A stretch of DNA of 64,000 nt from Microbacterium sufflavum (GTDB lineage: Bacteria > Actinomycetota > Actinomycetes > Actinomycetales > Microbacteriaceae): positions 2,852,001 to 2,916,000 of the forward strand of contig NZ_CP078076.1 in NCBI RefSeq assembly GCF_023101165.1, read 5' to 3'. Made by a program: the position numbers and the translations under genes. Shown here in pieces: positions 48,604 to 58,470 of the stretch (positions are counted from its first letter, which is position 1; each line of letters begins with the position of its first letter). Under the pieces are notes generated by a model that searched no databases, had not been told where the DNA came from, and saw nothing but the letters and a program-made list of their open reading frames with translations.

Positions 48604-49629
48604 TTATAGGTCATCCAGCGTGAGCATCCCGTCGGGGTGCGCCACCCCGAGGTGCGCATACGCCTCGGGTGTCGCGACCCGTCCGCGCGGCGTGCGCCCC
48701 AGGAATCCGATGCGGACGAGGTACGGCTCGACCACGCTCTCCACGGTCTCGGCCTCCTCGCCCACCGCGACCGCGAGGGTGCTGAGACCCACCGGTCCCC
48801 CGCGGAAACGCCGGACGAGCGCGTCGAGCACCGCTCGGTCCAGCCGGTCGAGACCGATCGCGTCGACGTCATAGAGCTCCAGCGCCGCCCGCACGTCGTG
48901 CAGCGTCGCCGCACCGTCGCCGTGCACCAGCGCGTAGTCGCGCACGCGGCGCAGCAGGCGGTTGGCGATTCGGGGGGTTCCTCGAGATCGGCGCGCGATC
49001 TCGGAGAGGGCGTCGGTCGGGAGCCCGACCCCCAACACCGACGCGGAACGCGCGATGACCTGCTCGAGCTCGCCCTCCTCGTAGAACTCGAGATGGCCGG
49101 TGAACCCGAAGCGGTCGCGGAGCGGATTGGGCAGCAGGCCCGAGCGCGTCGTCGCCCCGACCAGGGTGAACGGCGACAGCTCCAGGGGGATGCTCGTGGC
49201 GCCCGCACCCTTGCCCACCATGATGTCGATGCGGTAGTCCTCCATCGCGAGGTAGAGCATCTCCTCCGCGGAGCGGGCCATGCGATGGATCTCGTCGATG
49301 AACAGCACCTCGCCCGGCATCAGGCTCGACAGCAGAGCTGCGAGATCTCCCGCGTGCTGGATCGCGGGGCCGCTGGACATACGGAGCGGACGCTCGCTCT
49401 CGTGGGCGACGATCATCGCGAGCGTGGTCTTGCCGAGTCCCGGAGGACCCGCGAGCAGGATGTGATCGGCGGGTCGGGACTGCAGGCGCGCGGCCTCGAG
49501 CAGCAGCTGGAGTTGGCCGCGCACCTTCTGCTGGCCCACGAAGTCGCCGAGGCTGGAGGGGCGCAGCGCGCCCTCGATCGCGAGCTCCGACTCGTCGGTG
49601 GGCTCGGTCGGGTCGAGCGGGTCAGACAC
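48604..49629 (-). CDS. ruvB: Holliday-junction branch-migration ATPase RuvB
   Basis: 341 residues from GTG 49629, overlapping ruvA by 8 bp. AAA+ motor: [20 protein letters not shown] (Walker A), [10 protein letters not shown] (Walker B), [11 protein letters not shown] (sensor 1) and [18 protein letters not shown] (sensor 2). The winged-helix C-terminus includes [13 protein letters not shown]. Drives branch migration with RuvA. Confidence 0.97.
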   Translation of the reverse strand: MSDPLDPTEPTDESELAIEGALRPSSLGDFVGQQKVRGQLQLLLEAARLQSRPADHILLAGPPGLGKTTLAMIVAHESERPLRMSSGPAIQHAGDLAALLSSLMPGEVLFIDEIHRMARSAEEMLYLAMEDYRIDIMVGKGAGATSIPLELSPFTLVGATTRSGLLPNPLRDRFGFTGHLEFYEEGELEQVIARSASVLGVGLPTDALSEIARRSRGTPRIANRLLRRVRDYALVHGDGAATLHDVRAALELYDVDAIGLDRLDRAVLDALVRRFRGGPVGLSTLAVAVGEEAETVESVVEPYLVRIGFLGRTPRGRVATPEAYAHLGVAHPDGMLTLDDL

Positions 49630-50242
49630 GCGCCGATCCTCCCTGCGCCGGGCCGAGCAGGGCGAGCGTGCGCCGCAGCAGCGACGCGACCGACGCCCGC
49701 TCGGCTTCGGTCGCCGCGGCAGCGGTCTCGGTCGCCGCCTCGGCGGCCACCTTCTCCGACCACCCGAGACCCACGAGCGCGGCGGCGACCTGCGACACGA
49801 TGTCACTCCCCCCCGAGGCCTGCGTCGCGGCCGGGGCGGCAACGGCGTGCACCTTCCCCGCGAGCTGCACCACGATGAGCTTGGCCGTCTTAGGCCCGAT
49901 GCCGGACACACGCCGGAACGGGGCGTCGTCCTCGGCGGTGACGGCCTCGGCGATCTGGTCCGTCGTCAGATGCGACAGCACGCCCAGCGCCGACTTCGGC
50001 CCCACGCCCGTCACGCTGAGCAGCAGCGTGAAGATCTCCAGCTCCGCCCGATCGGCGAAGCCGAAGAGCGAGAGGGCGTCCTCGCGCACGATCAGGCTCG
50101 TGTGCAGGCGCAGCTTCTCCCCCACCGTCGCCGTGTGCGCGACATCGGCGGGGACAGCGACCGCGAAGCCCACGCCACCCACGTCGATGACGACCTGGTC
50201 CGGCGTCGTGTGCAGCACGGTGCCGTGCAGAGAGGAGATCAT
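49622..50242 (-). CDS. ruvA: Holliday-junction branch-migration protein RuvA
   Basis: 206 residues. OB-fold [26 protein letters not shown], then helix-hairpin-helix repeats ([33 protein letters not shown]) that bind junction DNA. The C-terminal domain III ([18 protein letters not shown]) contacts RuvB. 9 bp downstream of ruvC. Confidence 0.96.
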   Translation of the reverse strand: MISSLHGTVLHTTPDQVVIDVGGVGFAVAVPADVAHTATVGEKLRLHTSLIVREDALSLFGFADRAELEIFTLLLSVTGVGPKSALGVLSHLTTDQIAEAVTAEDDAPFRRVSGIGPKTAKLIVVQLAGKVHAVAAPAATQASGGSDIVSQVAAALVGLGWSEKVAAEAATETAAAATEAERASVASLLRRTLALLGPAQGGSARV

Positions 50243-50251
50243 CCTCCCAGC

Positions 50252-50836
50252 CTAGGAGGTCGCTCGCACATATGTTCGAGCGACACGCTCCGCGTCCGCC
50301 CAGGCCCGCTGCGCGGGGGTCAGTCCGCCCGCCGCACCGCCGGCTCGGGGCGCCCCGCGGCGCCAGGCGTGACATAGGGCGATCGCGAGAGCGTCCGCGG
50401 CGTCCGCCGGCTGCGGCGGCGCATCCAGACGCAGGATGCGGGCGATCATCGCCTGCACCTGCCTCTTGTCGGCGGAGCCGTAGCCCGTGACGGCCGCCTT
50501 GACCTCGCTGGGCGTGTGGGTCGCCGCGGGAAGCCCTGACTCGGCGGCGATGAGGAGCGCGACCCCGCTCGCCTGCGCCGTGCCCATCACCGTATGGCTG
50601 TTCTGTTGCGCGAAGACGCGCTCGACCGCGACCGCGTCAGGGCGGTGCTGGGCGATCGCCTCGCGGATCCCGGCGGCGACGACCGCGAGTCGCTCGCCGA
50701 TCGGTGCATCGATCGCCGAGCGGATCACACCGACGTGCACGAGGGTGCCCCGGCGGGTCCGGTCGACGTCGACGATCCCGACACCGCAGCGGGTGAGTCC
50801 CGGGTCGATGCCCAGCACGCGGATGGTCGACGTCAC
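50252..50836 (-). CDS. ruvC: Holliday-junction resolvase RuvC
   Basis: 194 residues. Cleaves junctions made accessible by RuvAB. RVLGIDPGLTRCGVG supplies the first catalytic Asp, AVERVFAQQNSHTVMGTAQA the Glu, and ADAADALAIALCHAW the last two Asp. GTG 50836 is exactly 6 nt past TAGCCT, indicating a leaderless ruvC-A-B transcript. Confidence 0.96.
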   Translation of the reverse strand: MTSTIRVLGIDPGLTRCGVGIVDVDRTRRGTLVHVGVIRSAIDAPIGERLAVVAAGIREAIAQHRPDAVAVERVFAQQNSHTVMGTAQASGVALLIAAESGLPAATHTPSEVKAAVTGYGSADKRQVQAMIARILRLDAPPQPADAADALAIALCHAWRRGAPRAGGAAGGLTPAQRAWADAERVARTYVRATS

Positions 50837-50842
50837 CGTCCC

Positions 50843-50848
50843 AGGCTA
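50843..50848 (-). promoter_or_regulatory. candidate leaderless -10 box for ruvCAB
   Basis: TAGCCT on the minus strand, 6-nt spacer GGGACG, then the ruvC GTG. Located between yebC and ruvC. Confidence 0.6.
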
Positions 50849-50881
50849 GGCGCGGAACGTGCCCATCGAGGTCAGCCGCGC

Positions 50882-51643
50882 CTACGCGTCGTCGTTCTCG
50901 AGCTCCGCCTGGACCTCGGCCGACAGGTCGAAGTTGCTGAAGACGTTCTGCACGTCCTCGCTGTCCTCCAGCGCGTCGATCAGTCGGAACACCTTGCGGG
51001 CCGTGTCGGCGTCGATCTCGACCTTGAGGTTCGGCACGAACTCGACGTCGGCCGACTCGTACTCGATGCCCGCCTCCTGCAGCGCACTGCGCACGGCGAC
51101 CAGGTCGCTCGCCTCGGTGATGACCTCGAAGCCCTCGGCGTGCGGCTCGATCTCCTCGGCCCCCGCCTCGAGCGCGGCCATCATCACGTCGTCCTCGGTC
51201 GTGCCCTCCGACCCGACCACGATGACGCCCTTGCGACTGAAGTTGTACGCGACGCTGCCAGGGTCGGCGAGCGTGCCCCCGTTGCGGCTCAGCGCGGTGC
51301 GCACCTCGGCGGCGGCACGGTTCTTGTTGTCGGTCAGACACTCGATCATGAGCGCCACACCGTTGGGGCCGTAGCCCTCGTACATGATCGAGGTGTATTC
51401 GACGGCCTCGCCGCCGATGCCCGCACCGCGCTTGATGGCCCGGTCGATGTTGTCCTTCGGGACGGACGTCTTCTTGGCCTTGAGGACCGCGTCGAACAGG
51501 GTCGGGTTGCCCTGCAGGTCGGCGCCGCCGAGCTTGGCCGCGACCTCGATGTTCTTGATGAGCTTGGCCCAGGACTTGGCACGGCGCGCGTCGATGACGG
51601 CCTTCTTGTGTTTGGTCGTGGCCCACTTGGAATGCCCGGACAT
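50882..51643 (-). CDS. yebC: YebC/PmpR-type DNA-binding protein (TACO1 family)
   Basis: 253 residues from ATG 51643. [23 protein letters not shown] and [23 protein letters not shown] are strongly conserved. Family members regulate transcription or help ribosomes through proline stretches. The open frame extends upstream, but the canonical start is clear. Upstream TAGAAT (51698-51693) is a good -10. Confidence 0.95.
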   Translation of the reverse strand: MSGHSKWATTKHKKAVIDARRAKSWAKLIKNIEVAAKLGGADLQGNPTLFDAVLKAKKTSVPKDNIDRAIKRGAGIGGEAVEYTSIMYEGYGPNGVALMIECLTDNKNRAAAEVRTALSRNGGTLADPGSVAYNFSRKGVIVVGSEGTTEDDVMMAALEAGAEEIEPHAEGFEVITEASDLVAVRSALQEAGIEYESADVEFVPNLKVEIDADTARKVFRLIDALEDSEDVQNVFSNFDLSAEVQAELENDDA

Positions 51644-51692
51644 AAGTCTCCGCTCGTCGTCAGGGCCCCGGCGCGTGTCCAGGGCGTCGTCC

Positions 51693-51698
51693 ATTCTA
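51693..51698 (-). promoter_or_regulatory. candidate -10 box for yebC
   Basis: TAGAAT on the minus strand, 49 nt before the yebC ATG, in the 125-bp divergent gap shared with the PLP decarboxylase gene. Confidence 0.5.
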
Positions 51699-51768
51699 AA
51701 GGAACACCGCGGAACACCCGGCGGCACAGTGCCTTGTCGGGGCGCTGCGGCGGTGGGAGACTGACCGC

Positions 51769-53130
51769 ATGGGCGACCGGGAGCGTGCTCTCGACGCCGC
51801 TCGCCGTCGAGCCGAGGCGTTCCTGGGCACCCTCGACGATCGACCGGTGTGGCCGCGCGCGAGCCTCGACGAGATGCTGCAGGTGTTCGGCACGCCTCTC
51901 CCGGAGCGGGCGGAGGACCCCGCGGCCGTTGTCGAGGACATCGCGGCGAAGGCCGAGCCCGGACTCGTGGCCATCCCCGGCGGACGGTTCTTCGGATTCG
52001 TGATCGGCGGCACTCATCCGGCCGCTCTCGCCGCGGACTGGCTCGTGTCCGCGTGGGATCAGAACTCCGGCTCCTCCCTGCTCACCCCGGCGACCGTCGC
52101 GATGGAGCGGGTGGCAGGACAGTGGCTGCTCGAGCTGCTCGGCCTCCCGTCCGCGAGCAGCGTCGGCTTCGTCACGGGCGGTCAGCTCGCGAACTTCACC
52201 TGCCTCGCGTCCGCACGGAACGCCGTGCTCGCGCGGGCGGGGTGGGACCTCGCCGAACGGGGGCTGCGCTCCTCGCCGCCGGTGCGGTTCGTGGTGGGTG
52301 CCGATCGTCATGGATCGATCGACCGCGCGGCACGGTTCCTCGGGATCGGTTGCGCCGAGGTCGACGTGGTGGATGCCGACGCGCAGGGCAGGATGCACCC
52401 CGCCGAGCTCGAGCGCGTCCTCGACGGCGGATCCGGCCCGCTCATCGTGTGCCTGCAGGCGGGAGAGGTCCATACCGGAGCGTTCGACGATTTCCGCGCG
52501 CTGATCGCGATCGCACGCCGACACGGCGCCTGGGTGCACGTGGACGGCGCCTTCGGTCTGTGGGCGGCTGCCTCCCCCGCGCTGCGACATCTGACCGCCG
52601 GCATGGAGGACGCGGACTCCTGGGCGACCGACGCACACAAGACGCTGAACGTGCCGTACGACTGCGGCATGGCGATCGTCCGCGATCCCGCCGATTCGAT
52701 CGCGGCGTTCCGCACCGGCGGCGACTACCTCGTGTACTCCGGCCTCGACCCGTGGGATGTGACGCCGGAGCTGTCGCGCCGCGCCCGCGGGGTGCCGGCG
52801 TACGCGGCGCTGCGCAGCCTCGGGCGTTCCGGGGTAGCCGATCTCGTCGACCGCCTCCACGACAACGCCGTACGCATGGCCTCCGGCCTGCGCGGGCTCG
52901 ACGCGATCGAGGTGATCAACGACGTCGACTACACCCAGGTGATGTTCCGGCTCGGCACGGACGAGGCGACCCGCGAGCTCGGTGCCGCGATCCTGGTCGA
53001 CGGCACGGCCGTCGTCACCGGAGCGGAATGGCGGGGGCGAGCCGCGCTGCGCTGCTCGATGTCGTCGTGGGCGACGACCGCGGACGACATCGACCGCACG
53101 GTGCACGCCATCCGTGCCCTTCTCCCCTGA
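51769..53130 (+). CDS. group II PLP-dependent decarboxylase family protein
   Basis: 453 residues. The cofactor Lys is K291 in the [18 protein letters not shown] motif, diagnostic of the glutamate/aromatic amino-acid decarboxylase family. [18 protein letters not shown] and [17 protein letters not shown] add the PLP-phosphate and ring-stacking/Asp contacts. Substrate not predictable from sequence; some relatives are annotated as aminotransferases. GAGACT lies exactly 6 nt before the ATG (leaderless-like). It is followed on the same strand by a kinase-like gene, and both lie next to PLP synthesis genes. Confidence 0.85.
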   Translation: MGDRERALDAARRRAEAFLGTLDDRPVWPRASLDEMLQVFGTPLPERAEDPAAVVEDIAAKAEPGLVAIPGGRFFGFVIGGTHPAALAADWLVSAWDQNSGSSLLTPATVAMERVAGQWLLELLGLPSASSVGFVTGGQLANFTCLASARNAVLARAGWDLAERGLRSSPPVRFVVGADRHGSIDRAARFLGIGCAEVDVVDADAQGRMHPAELERVLDGGSGPLIVCLQAGEVHTGAFDDFRALIAIARRHGAWVHVDGAFGLWAAASPALRHLTAGMEDADSWATDAHKTLNVPYDCGMAIVRDPADSIAAFRTGGDYLVYSGLDPWDVTPELSRRARGVPAYAALRSLGRSGVADLVDRLHDNAVRMASGLRGLDAIEVINDVDYTQVMFRLGTDEATRELGAAILVDGTAVVTGAEWRGRAALRCSMSSWATTADDIDRTVHAIRALLP

Positions 53131-53191
53131 CCCGACTCGCCCGCCTGCTACGGTCGAGGCCGCCGTTGATCGCGCGCGAGAGGAGCAGGGT

Positions 53192-54115
53192 GTGACCGCA
53201 GGAGCCGACCGCCTCCGCCCCGCGTGGACCTCCCTGCCCGAGAGCCTCCGCGCCGCGGCGCTGGACGTGATCGGCGGAGAGTACATCTCCGACGCCCCCG
53301 CGCACGGCGGCTTCAGCGCCACGTACGCGGGCACCGTGGTCACGACCGGCGGTCGGGCTTTCGTGAAGGCCGCGGGCGCGGACTGGCACGCCGACTCGGT
53401 GCGCCTGCTCCGCCAGGAGATCGTCACGCTGTCGACCCTCCCCTCGGGCGTCGCGCCCCGAGTGCTGGGGACGGTGCAGGACGACATCGGTGCGGTGCTG
53501 GTCGTCGAGGCGATCGACGGCCGCCATCCGGGGCGCCCGTGGACAGCGGATGACCTGCACGCGGTGGCGGACGCCCTCGCCGTCGTCGGCACCACGCCGG
53601 CACCGAGAACCCTGACGGCCGCGGACGAGAGCATGGTGCCGGGTTTCACGCGCTGGCAGGAGATCGCCGCCACCCCCGACCTCCGCGGCGCTCTGCCCCC
53701 GTCGGTCCGGGATTCGCTGCCCCGACTGCGTGAACTGGAGGCGGAGTTCGCGGGGGCCGTGCGCGGAGATGTCCTCGTCCACGACGACGTCCGGGCCGAC
53801 AACATCCTCATCGCCGACGGTCGCGCCCACCTGCTCGACTGGCCGCATGCGCGCCGCGGGGCCGCATGGGTCGACCTCCCCTGCGTGCTGCCGAGCATCG
53901 AGGCGAGCGGCGGACCGACCTGCACGCAGGCCTACCCGGTGTTCGAGGAGCACGGCGCTCCCCCTCCGAGGGACCTGCTGCCGGTCATCGCGGGCTTCGC
54001 CTCGTACCTCTGGGCCGAACAGAGCAGGCCGGAGATTCCGCAGCTCCCCGGCTTGCGCGCCTTCCAGCGGGCGCAAGCCGGTCCCGCGCTGCGGTGGCTG
54101 GCCGCCCTGGTGTGA
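53192..54115 (+). CDS. aminoglycoside phosphotransferase (APH)-fold kinase
   Basis: 307 residues from GTG 53192, with AGGAG 7 nt upstream; frames upstream have no better start. The kinase catalytic loop is VHDDVRADNILI (H197-x-D199...N204) and the metal motif follows as LLDWPHARRGAAWVDL. Such proteins phosphorylate small molecules; the substrate is unknown and antibiotic resistance should not be assumed. A 61-bp gap to the PLP decarboxylase gene suggests co-transcription. Confidence 0.78.
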   Translation: MTAGADRLRPAWTSLPESLRAAALDVIGGEYISDAPAHGGFSATYAGTVVTTGGRAFVKAAGADWHADSVRLLRQEIVTLSTLPSGVAPRVLGTVQDDIGAVLVVEAIDGRHPGRPWTADDLHAVADALAVVGTTPAPRTLTAADESMVPGFTRWQEIAATPDLRGALPPSVRDSLPRLRELEAEFAGAVRGDVLVHDDVRADNILIADGRAHLLDWPHARRGAAWVDLPCVLPSIEASGGPTCTQAYPVFEEHGAPPPRDLLPVIAGFASYLWAEQSRPEIPQLPGLRAFQRAQAGPALRWLAALV

Positions 54116-54130
54116 CGACGCCTCGGGCGG

Positions 54131-54742
54131 TCAGGCGGCGGCGACGGAGTGGCCGCCTTCGACGCGGGCGAGGAAGCGCTCGTGGAAGCGGGTCTCGCCG
54201 GAGATCTCCGGGTGGAAGCTCAGGCCCAGCAGCGCTCCCTGCTCCACCGCCACCACGCGGCCGTCCGGTAGCGCCGCGAGCGGGGTCGCACGAGGACCGA
54301 TCGACTCGACGACCGGTCCGCGGATGAACGCCGCCGACACCGGCGGTGCACCGAAGGCCGCCACGTCGAGCTGCGCCTCGAACGACTCCACCTGACGGCC
54401 GAACGCGTTCCGCCTGACCACCGCGTCGAGCCCTCCGAACGACTGCTGGCCCTCGATCGCGTCGACGACCGTGTCGGCCAGCATGATCAGCCCCGCGCAC
54501 GTGCCGAGCACCGGGAGCCCGGCGGCGATCGCGTCGCGGATCGGCTCCTGCATCCCGAACGTGCGCGACAGCTTGTCGATCACGGTGGACTCGCCACCCG
54601 GGATCACCAGGCCGTTCACGGCGGCCAGCTCCTCCGGGCGCCGGACGAGCTCCACCTGGGCGCCGAGCCGGGTGAGCAGGGCGGCGTGCTCGCGCACATC
54701 GCCCTGCAGCGCGAGCACGCCGACCCGCGGGCTACCAGCCAC
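54131..54742 (-). CDS. pdxT: PLP synthase glutaminase subunit PdxT
   Basis: 203 residues. Feeds ammonia to PdxS. Catalytic triad C82 ([10 protein letters not shown]), H177 and E179 (SFHPEISGE); oxyanion loop [16 protein letters not shown] 54742 overlaps the pdxS stop by 11 bp. Ends 15 bp from the convergent kinase-like gene with no terminator-like sequence between. Confidence 0.96.
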   Translation of the reverse strand: MAGSPRVGVLALQGDVREHAALLTRLGAQVELVRRPEELAAVNGLVIPGGESTVIDKLSRTFGMQEPIRDAIAAGLPVLGTCAGLIMLADTVVDAIEGQQSFGGLDAVVRRNAFGRQVESFEAQLDVAAFGAPPVSAAFIRGPVVESIGPRATPLAALPDGRVVAVEQGALLGLSFHPEISGETRFHERFLARVEGGHSVAAA

Positions 54743-55625
54743 GCTCGGCGAGCCGGTGCGGCGCCGGCAGGTCGCTGACGTTGATGCCGACCATCGCCTC
54801 GCCGAGCCCGCGGGACACCTCGGCGATCACCTTCGGGTCGTCGAAGAACGTCGTGGCCTTCACGATCGCCTTCGCGCGCTCGGCCGGGTTGCCCGACTTG
54901 AAGATGCCGGAGCCGACGAACACGCCGTCCGCTCCGAGCTGCATCATCATCGCGGCGTCCGCGGGGGTCGCGACGCCGCCGGCCACGAACAGCACGACGG
55001 GGAGCGTGCCCGTCTCGGCGATCTCGGCGACCAGCTCGTACGGCGCCTGCAGCTCCTTCGCGGCGACGAACAGCTCGTCCTTCGGGAGAGCCGTGAGCGC
55101 AGCGATCTCCCCGCGGATCTTGCGGATGTGCTTCATCGCCTCGGACACGTCGCCCGTTCCGGCCTCGCCCTTCGAGCGGATCATCGCCGCCCCCTCGTTG
55201 ATGCGTCGCAGCGCTTCGCCGAGGTTCGTGGCGCCGCACACGAAGGGCACCGTGAAGCCGAACTTGTCGATGTGGTTCACGTAGTCGGCCGGCGAGAGCA
55301 CCTCGGACTCGTCGATGTAGTCGACACCGAGCTCCTGCAGCACCTGCGCCTCGACGAAGTGACCGATGCGCGCCTTCGCCATCACCGGGATCGACACGGC
55401 ATCGATGATGCTGTCGATCATGTCCGGGTCGCTCATGCGCGAGACGCCGCCCTGCGCGCGGATGTCGGCCGGCACGCGCTCGAGCGCCATGACGGCGACG
55501 GCGCCCGCGTCCTCGGCGATCTTCGCCTGCTCGGCGGTCACGACGTCCATGACGACGCCGCCCTTGAGCATCTCGGCGAGACCGCGCTTGACGCGCGACG
55601 ATCCGGTGGTGTTCTGCTCGGACAT
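54732..55625 (-). CDS. pdxS: PLP synthase subunit PdxS
   Basis: 297 residues from ATG 55625, preceded by AGGAG. Builds pyridoxal 5'-phosphate from ribose-5-P, glyceraldehyde-3-P and ammonia. [38 protein letters not shown] (catalytic Lys) and [20 protein letters not shown] are near-invariant. Divergent from a MocR regulator over an 18-bp palindrome. Confidence 0.98.
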   Translation of the reverse strand: MSEQNTTGSSRVKRGLAEMLKGGVVMDVVTAEQAKIAEDAGAVAVMALERVPADIRAQGGVSRMSDPDMIDSIIDAVSIPVMAKARIGHFVEAQVLQELGVDYIDESEVLSPADYVNHIDKFGFTVPFVCGATNLGEALRRINEGAAMIRSKGEAGTGDVSEAMKHIRKIRGEIAALTALPKDELFVAAKELQAPYELVAEIAETGTLPVVLFVAGGVATPADAAMMMQLGADGVFVGSGIFKSGNPAERAKAIVKATTFFDDPKVIAEVSRGLGEAMVGINVSDLPAPHRLAERGW

Positions 55626-55656
55626 GGGGAGCTCCTGTCGGATGATCCGTAATCGG

Positions 55657-55674
55657 GTTTGATCTAGATCAAAC
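55657..55674. promoter_or_regulatory. perfect 18-bp palindromic operator candidate between pdxS and the MocR gene
   Basis: GTTTGATCTAGATCAAAC reads identically on both strands and sits in the 90-bp gap between the divergent pdxS and MocR-type starts. On the minus strand its TTGATC could serve as a -35 for pdxS, with TACGGAT about 15 nt downstream as -10. AT-rich against a very GC-rich background. Best explained as the binding site of the adjacent PLP-sensing regulator. Confidence 0.7.
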
Positions 55675-55715
55675 GTAGCACTGTCCGATCCCACCTAGAA
55701 TCGCGGAGGAGGATC

Positions 55716-57023
55716 ATGAGCGACCGGATCACAGGCAGCACGGCGGCGGAGATCGCCGACAGCGTGCGCGCCCTGCGCGACCGCGGGATCCTGCTTCCCG
55801 GAGCCCTCCTCCCGCCGGTGCGCGAGCTCGCCGCCACCCTCGGCGTCAACCGCAACACCGCCGTCGCCGCCTACCGCCAGCTCGCCCAGGCGGGACTCGT
55901 CCTGTCGCGCGGACGCGCCGGCACCACGGTCGCGGGGATCGAGGCCGTGGCACAGGAGGGCTACGCGGCCGACACCGTGCTCCGCGACATCGGCACCGGC
56001 AACCCCGACCCCGCACGCATCCCCGACCCGTCGGCCGCGCTGATGACGATCGCGAGCCGTCCCGTGCTCTACGGCGAACCCGTGATCGACCCGGGGCTGG
56101 AGGAGTGGGCGCGCCGGTGGATGGCGGCCGACCTTCCGGACGCGGACTTCCGGATCACTGTGACGAGCGGAGCGGTCGATGCGGTGGAGCGGCTGCTCGC
56201 CCAAGCGCTCATGCGCGACGACGCCGTGGCGCTCGAGGATCCGTGCTTCCTCGCCAGCATCCACACGGTGCGGCTCGGCGGCTATCGGGCCGTCCCGGTC
56301 CCCGTCGACGACCAGGGAATGACGGTCGACGGACTGCGGGCGGCTCTCGACGCCGGCGTGCGGGCCGTGATCTGCACACCGCGGGCGCAGAACCCCACCG
56401 GCGTGGGTCTCACGGCCCAGCGCGCCGCCGAGCTGCGCGGTGTCCTCGCCGATCACCCGTACGTCCTGATCATCGAGGACGACCACTTCTCGCTGCTGTC
56501 GCAGCGCCCGTACGAGTCCTTGATCAGCGAGGACCATCGGCGCTTCGCCCTCGTGCGCTCGGTGTCGAAGTTCCTCGGACCCGACATGTGCCTCGCGATC
56601 GCGGCGACCGACCCCGACACCGCAGAACGTCTCGCGATGCGACTCAGCCCCGGCACCACGTGGGTGAGCCACCTGCTGCAGCGCCTCGCCCTGGCACAGC
56701 TGACCGACGAGGATGCGATGACGACCGTCGCGACCGCCGGTGCGCACTACGCGGAGCGCAACGCCGCGTTCGCGGCACGCCTGCGCGCGCACGGCATCGA
56801 CGTCGCCGCGCCAGACGGGCTGAGCCTCTGGGTGCGACTCCCCCGGCCCGCGCGCGAGGTCGCCGAGCACCTGATGCGGCGGGGGTGGCTTGCCCGCACC
56901 GGTGACGAGTTCTCCCTCGACGACCGCGCCGATCCGTCCCACCACCTCCGTCTCACCGTCCACGACCTCACCGACGCGGAAGCCGACACGCTCGTCGCCG
57001 ACCTCGTCGCGGCCGCGCGATGA
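55716..57023 (+). CDS. MocR-type regulator (GntR helix-turn-helix plus aminotransferase domain)
   Basis: 435 residues from ATG 55716 (GGAGGAGG immediately upstream). Residues 1-75 are a GntR winged helix (LLPPVRELAATLGVNRNTAVAAYRQLAQAGLV). The rest is a class I aminotransferase fold with PLP Lys K285 in VRSVSKFLGPDMCLA. Proteins of this kind (PdxR, PtsJ) use PLP as effector to control pdxST or pyridoxal kinase genes. Its position between pdxS and pdxY fits either. It is 46 bp upstream of pdxY on the same strand. Confidence 0.9.
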   Translation: MSDRITGSTAAEIADSVRALRDRGILLPGALLPPVRELAATLGVNRNTAVAAYRQLAQAGLVLSRGRAGTTVAGIEAVAQEGYAADTVLRDIGTGNPDPARIPDPSAALMTIASRPVLYGEPVIDPGLEEWARRWMAADLPDADFRITVTSGAVDAVERLLAQALMRDDAVALEDPCFLASIHTVRLGGYRAVPVPVDDQGMTVDGLRAALDAGVRAVICTPRAQNPTGVGLTAQRAAELRGVLADHPYVLIIEDDHFSLLSQRPYESLISEDHRRFALVRSVSKFLGPDMCLAIAATDPDTAERLAMRLSPGTTWVSHLLQRLALAQLTDEDAMTTVATAGAHYAERNAAFAARLRAHGIDVAAPDGLSLWVRLPRPAREVAEHLMRRGWLARTGDEFSLDDRADPSHHLRLTVHDLTDAEADTLVADLVAAAR

Positions 57024-57069
57024 CCACCCGTCGCGGGCACCTGCCCGCCCTGACCGAAAGCGCTCGCTC

Positions 57070-57921
57070 ATGAAGATCCTCTCCATCCAGTCCGCCGTGG
57101 CATACGGGCACGTGGGCAACTCCGCCGCGGTGTTCCCGCTGCAGCGCATCGGCGTCGAGGTGCTGCCCGTCTACACCGTGAACTTCTCCAACCACACCGG
57201 CTACGGCGCCTGGCGCGGACCGCTGATCGACCCCGCCGACGTGCGCGAGGTCATCACCGGCATCGAGGACCGCGGAGTGTTCGGGCAGATCGACGCCGTC
57301 CTGAGCGGCTACCAGGGAGGCGAGGGCATCGGTGACGTGATCATCGATGCGGTCGCGCGCGTCAAGGCCGCCAACCCCGACGCGGTCTACGCGTGCGACC
57401 CGGTCATGGGCAACGCGAAGTCGGGCTGCTTCGTCGCCCCCGCGATCCCGATCCTGCTGCGCGAGCGCGTCGTCCCGGTGGCGGACATCATCACCCCCAA
57501 CCAGTTCGAGCTCGGGTTCCTCACCGAGACCGAACCCGACACGCTCGAGTCCACGCTCGCCTCGGTCGACCTCGCCCGCGCCATGGGCCCCCGCACGGTG
57601 CTCGTGACGAGCGTCGAGCGGCCCGACCGCGAGGAGGGGACCATCGAGATGCTCGCGGTCGACGGCGACGGTGCCTGGCTCGTCCAGACGCCGCACCTCC
57701 CCATGAAGGCGAACGGCTCCGGTGACGTGACCGCCGCCCTGTTCACGGCGCACTACGTCGAGACCGGCAGCGCCAAGACCGCGCTCGAGCGCACCGCCTC
57801 CAGCGTGTACGACCTGCTGCAGGCGACGCTCGACTCGGGTGAGCGCGAGCTGCAGCTCATCGAGGCGCAGGAGTTCTACGCGCACCCGCGCATGCAGTTC
57901 ACCGCACGGCAGGTGCGCTGA
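57070..57921 (+). CDS. pdxY: pyridoxal kinase
   Basis: 283 residues from ATG 57070. Phosphorylates pyridoxal in vitamin B6 salvage. MKILSIQSAVAYGHVGNSAAVFPLQRIGVEV is the PdxY/PdxK start, VYACDPVMGN and DIITPNQFELGFLT bind substrate and ATP, and KANGSGDVTAALF holds the catalytic Asp and anion hole. Ends 3 bp from the convergent HIT gene. Confidence 0.95.
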   Translation: MKILSIQSAVAYGHVGNSAAVFPLQRIGVEVLPVYTVNFSNHTGYGAWRGPLIDPADVREVITGIEDRGVFGQIDAVLSGYQGGEGIGDVIIDAVARVKAANPDAVYACDPVMGNAKSGCFVAPAIPILLRERVVPVADIITPNQFELGFLTETEPDTLESTLASVDLARAMGPRTVLVTSVERPDREEGTIEMLAVDGDGAWLVQTPHLPMKANGSGDVTAALFTAHYVETGSAKTALERTASSVYDLLQATLDSGERELQLIEAQEFYAHPRMQFTARQVR

Positions 57922-57924
57922 CGG

Positions 57925-58470
57925 TCACTCCGGCCACGCGTGGGCGACGGCCTCCCGCACTTCGCCGAGGAGCTGCGGGAGCGCCTTCGTCTTCGCGATG
58001 ATCGGGAAGAAGTTCGCGTCGGAGCGCCACCGCGGCACCACGTGCTGGTGCAGATGCGCGTCCACGCCGGCTCCCGCCACCGCCCCCTGGTTCATTCCCA
58101 GGTTGAAGCCGTCGCATCCGGAGACCTCGCGCAGCACCCGCATGGCCGTCTGGGTGAGCACGCCGATCTCGGCCACCTCTTCCGGACTCGCCTGGTCGTA
58201 CGTCGCGATGTGACGGTACGGGCACACCAGCAGGTGCCCCGAGTTGTACGGGAACAGGTTCAGCAGCACGTACGCGGTCGTGCCCCGTGCCACGATGAGC
58301 CGCTCGGCGTCGGGGTACTTCGGCGCCTCGCAGAACGGGCACTCCTCGCGCAGGGGCTCCGGTCCCGCCTGGATGTAGGCCATCCGGTGGGGGGTCCACA
58401 GCCGCTGGAACTCGTCGGGCACGCCGGCGAGGCGACCTGCATCCTCCAGCGACTGCTCCCCCTCGGTCAT
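57925..58470 (-). CDS. HIT-family Ap4A phosphorylase-like protein
   Basis: 181 residues. Histidine triad H139-x-H141-x-H143 in [11 protein letters not shown]; a zinc-type pair C44-x2-C47 (ECPFC). The N-terminal [10 protein letters not shown] matches the mycobacterial Ap4A phosphorylase Rv2613c, which also follows thrS. Probably splits diadenosine tetraphosphate. ATG overlaps the thrS stop (ATGA). pgsA, which follows in mycobacteria, is not present here. Confidence 0.88.
   Translation of the reverse strand: MTEGEQSLEDAGRLAGVPDEFQRLWTPHRMAYIQAGPEPLREECPFCEAPKYPDAERLIVARGTTAYVLLNLFPYNSGHLLVCPYRHIATYDQASPEEVAEIGVLTQTAMRVLREVSGCDGFNLGMNQGAVAGAGVDAHLHQHVVPRWRSDANFFPIIAKTKALPQLLGEVREAVAHAWPE

Noticed and set aside
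53192..54115. Aminoglycoside resistance gene
   Set aside because: Only the general APH kinase fold is visible (HxDxxxxN and DWP motifs). This fold is widespread among small-molecule kinases, and the context gives no resistance signal.
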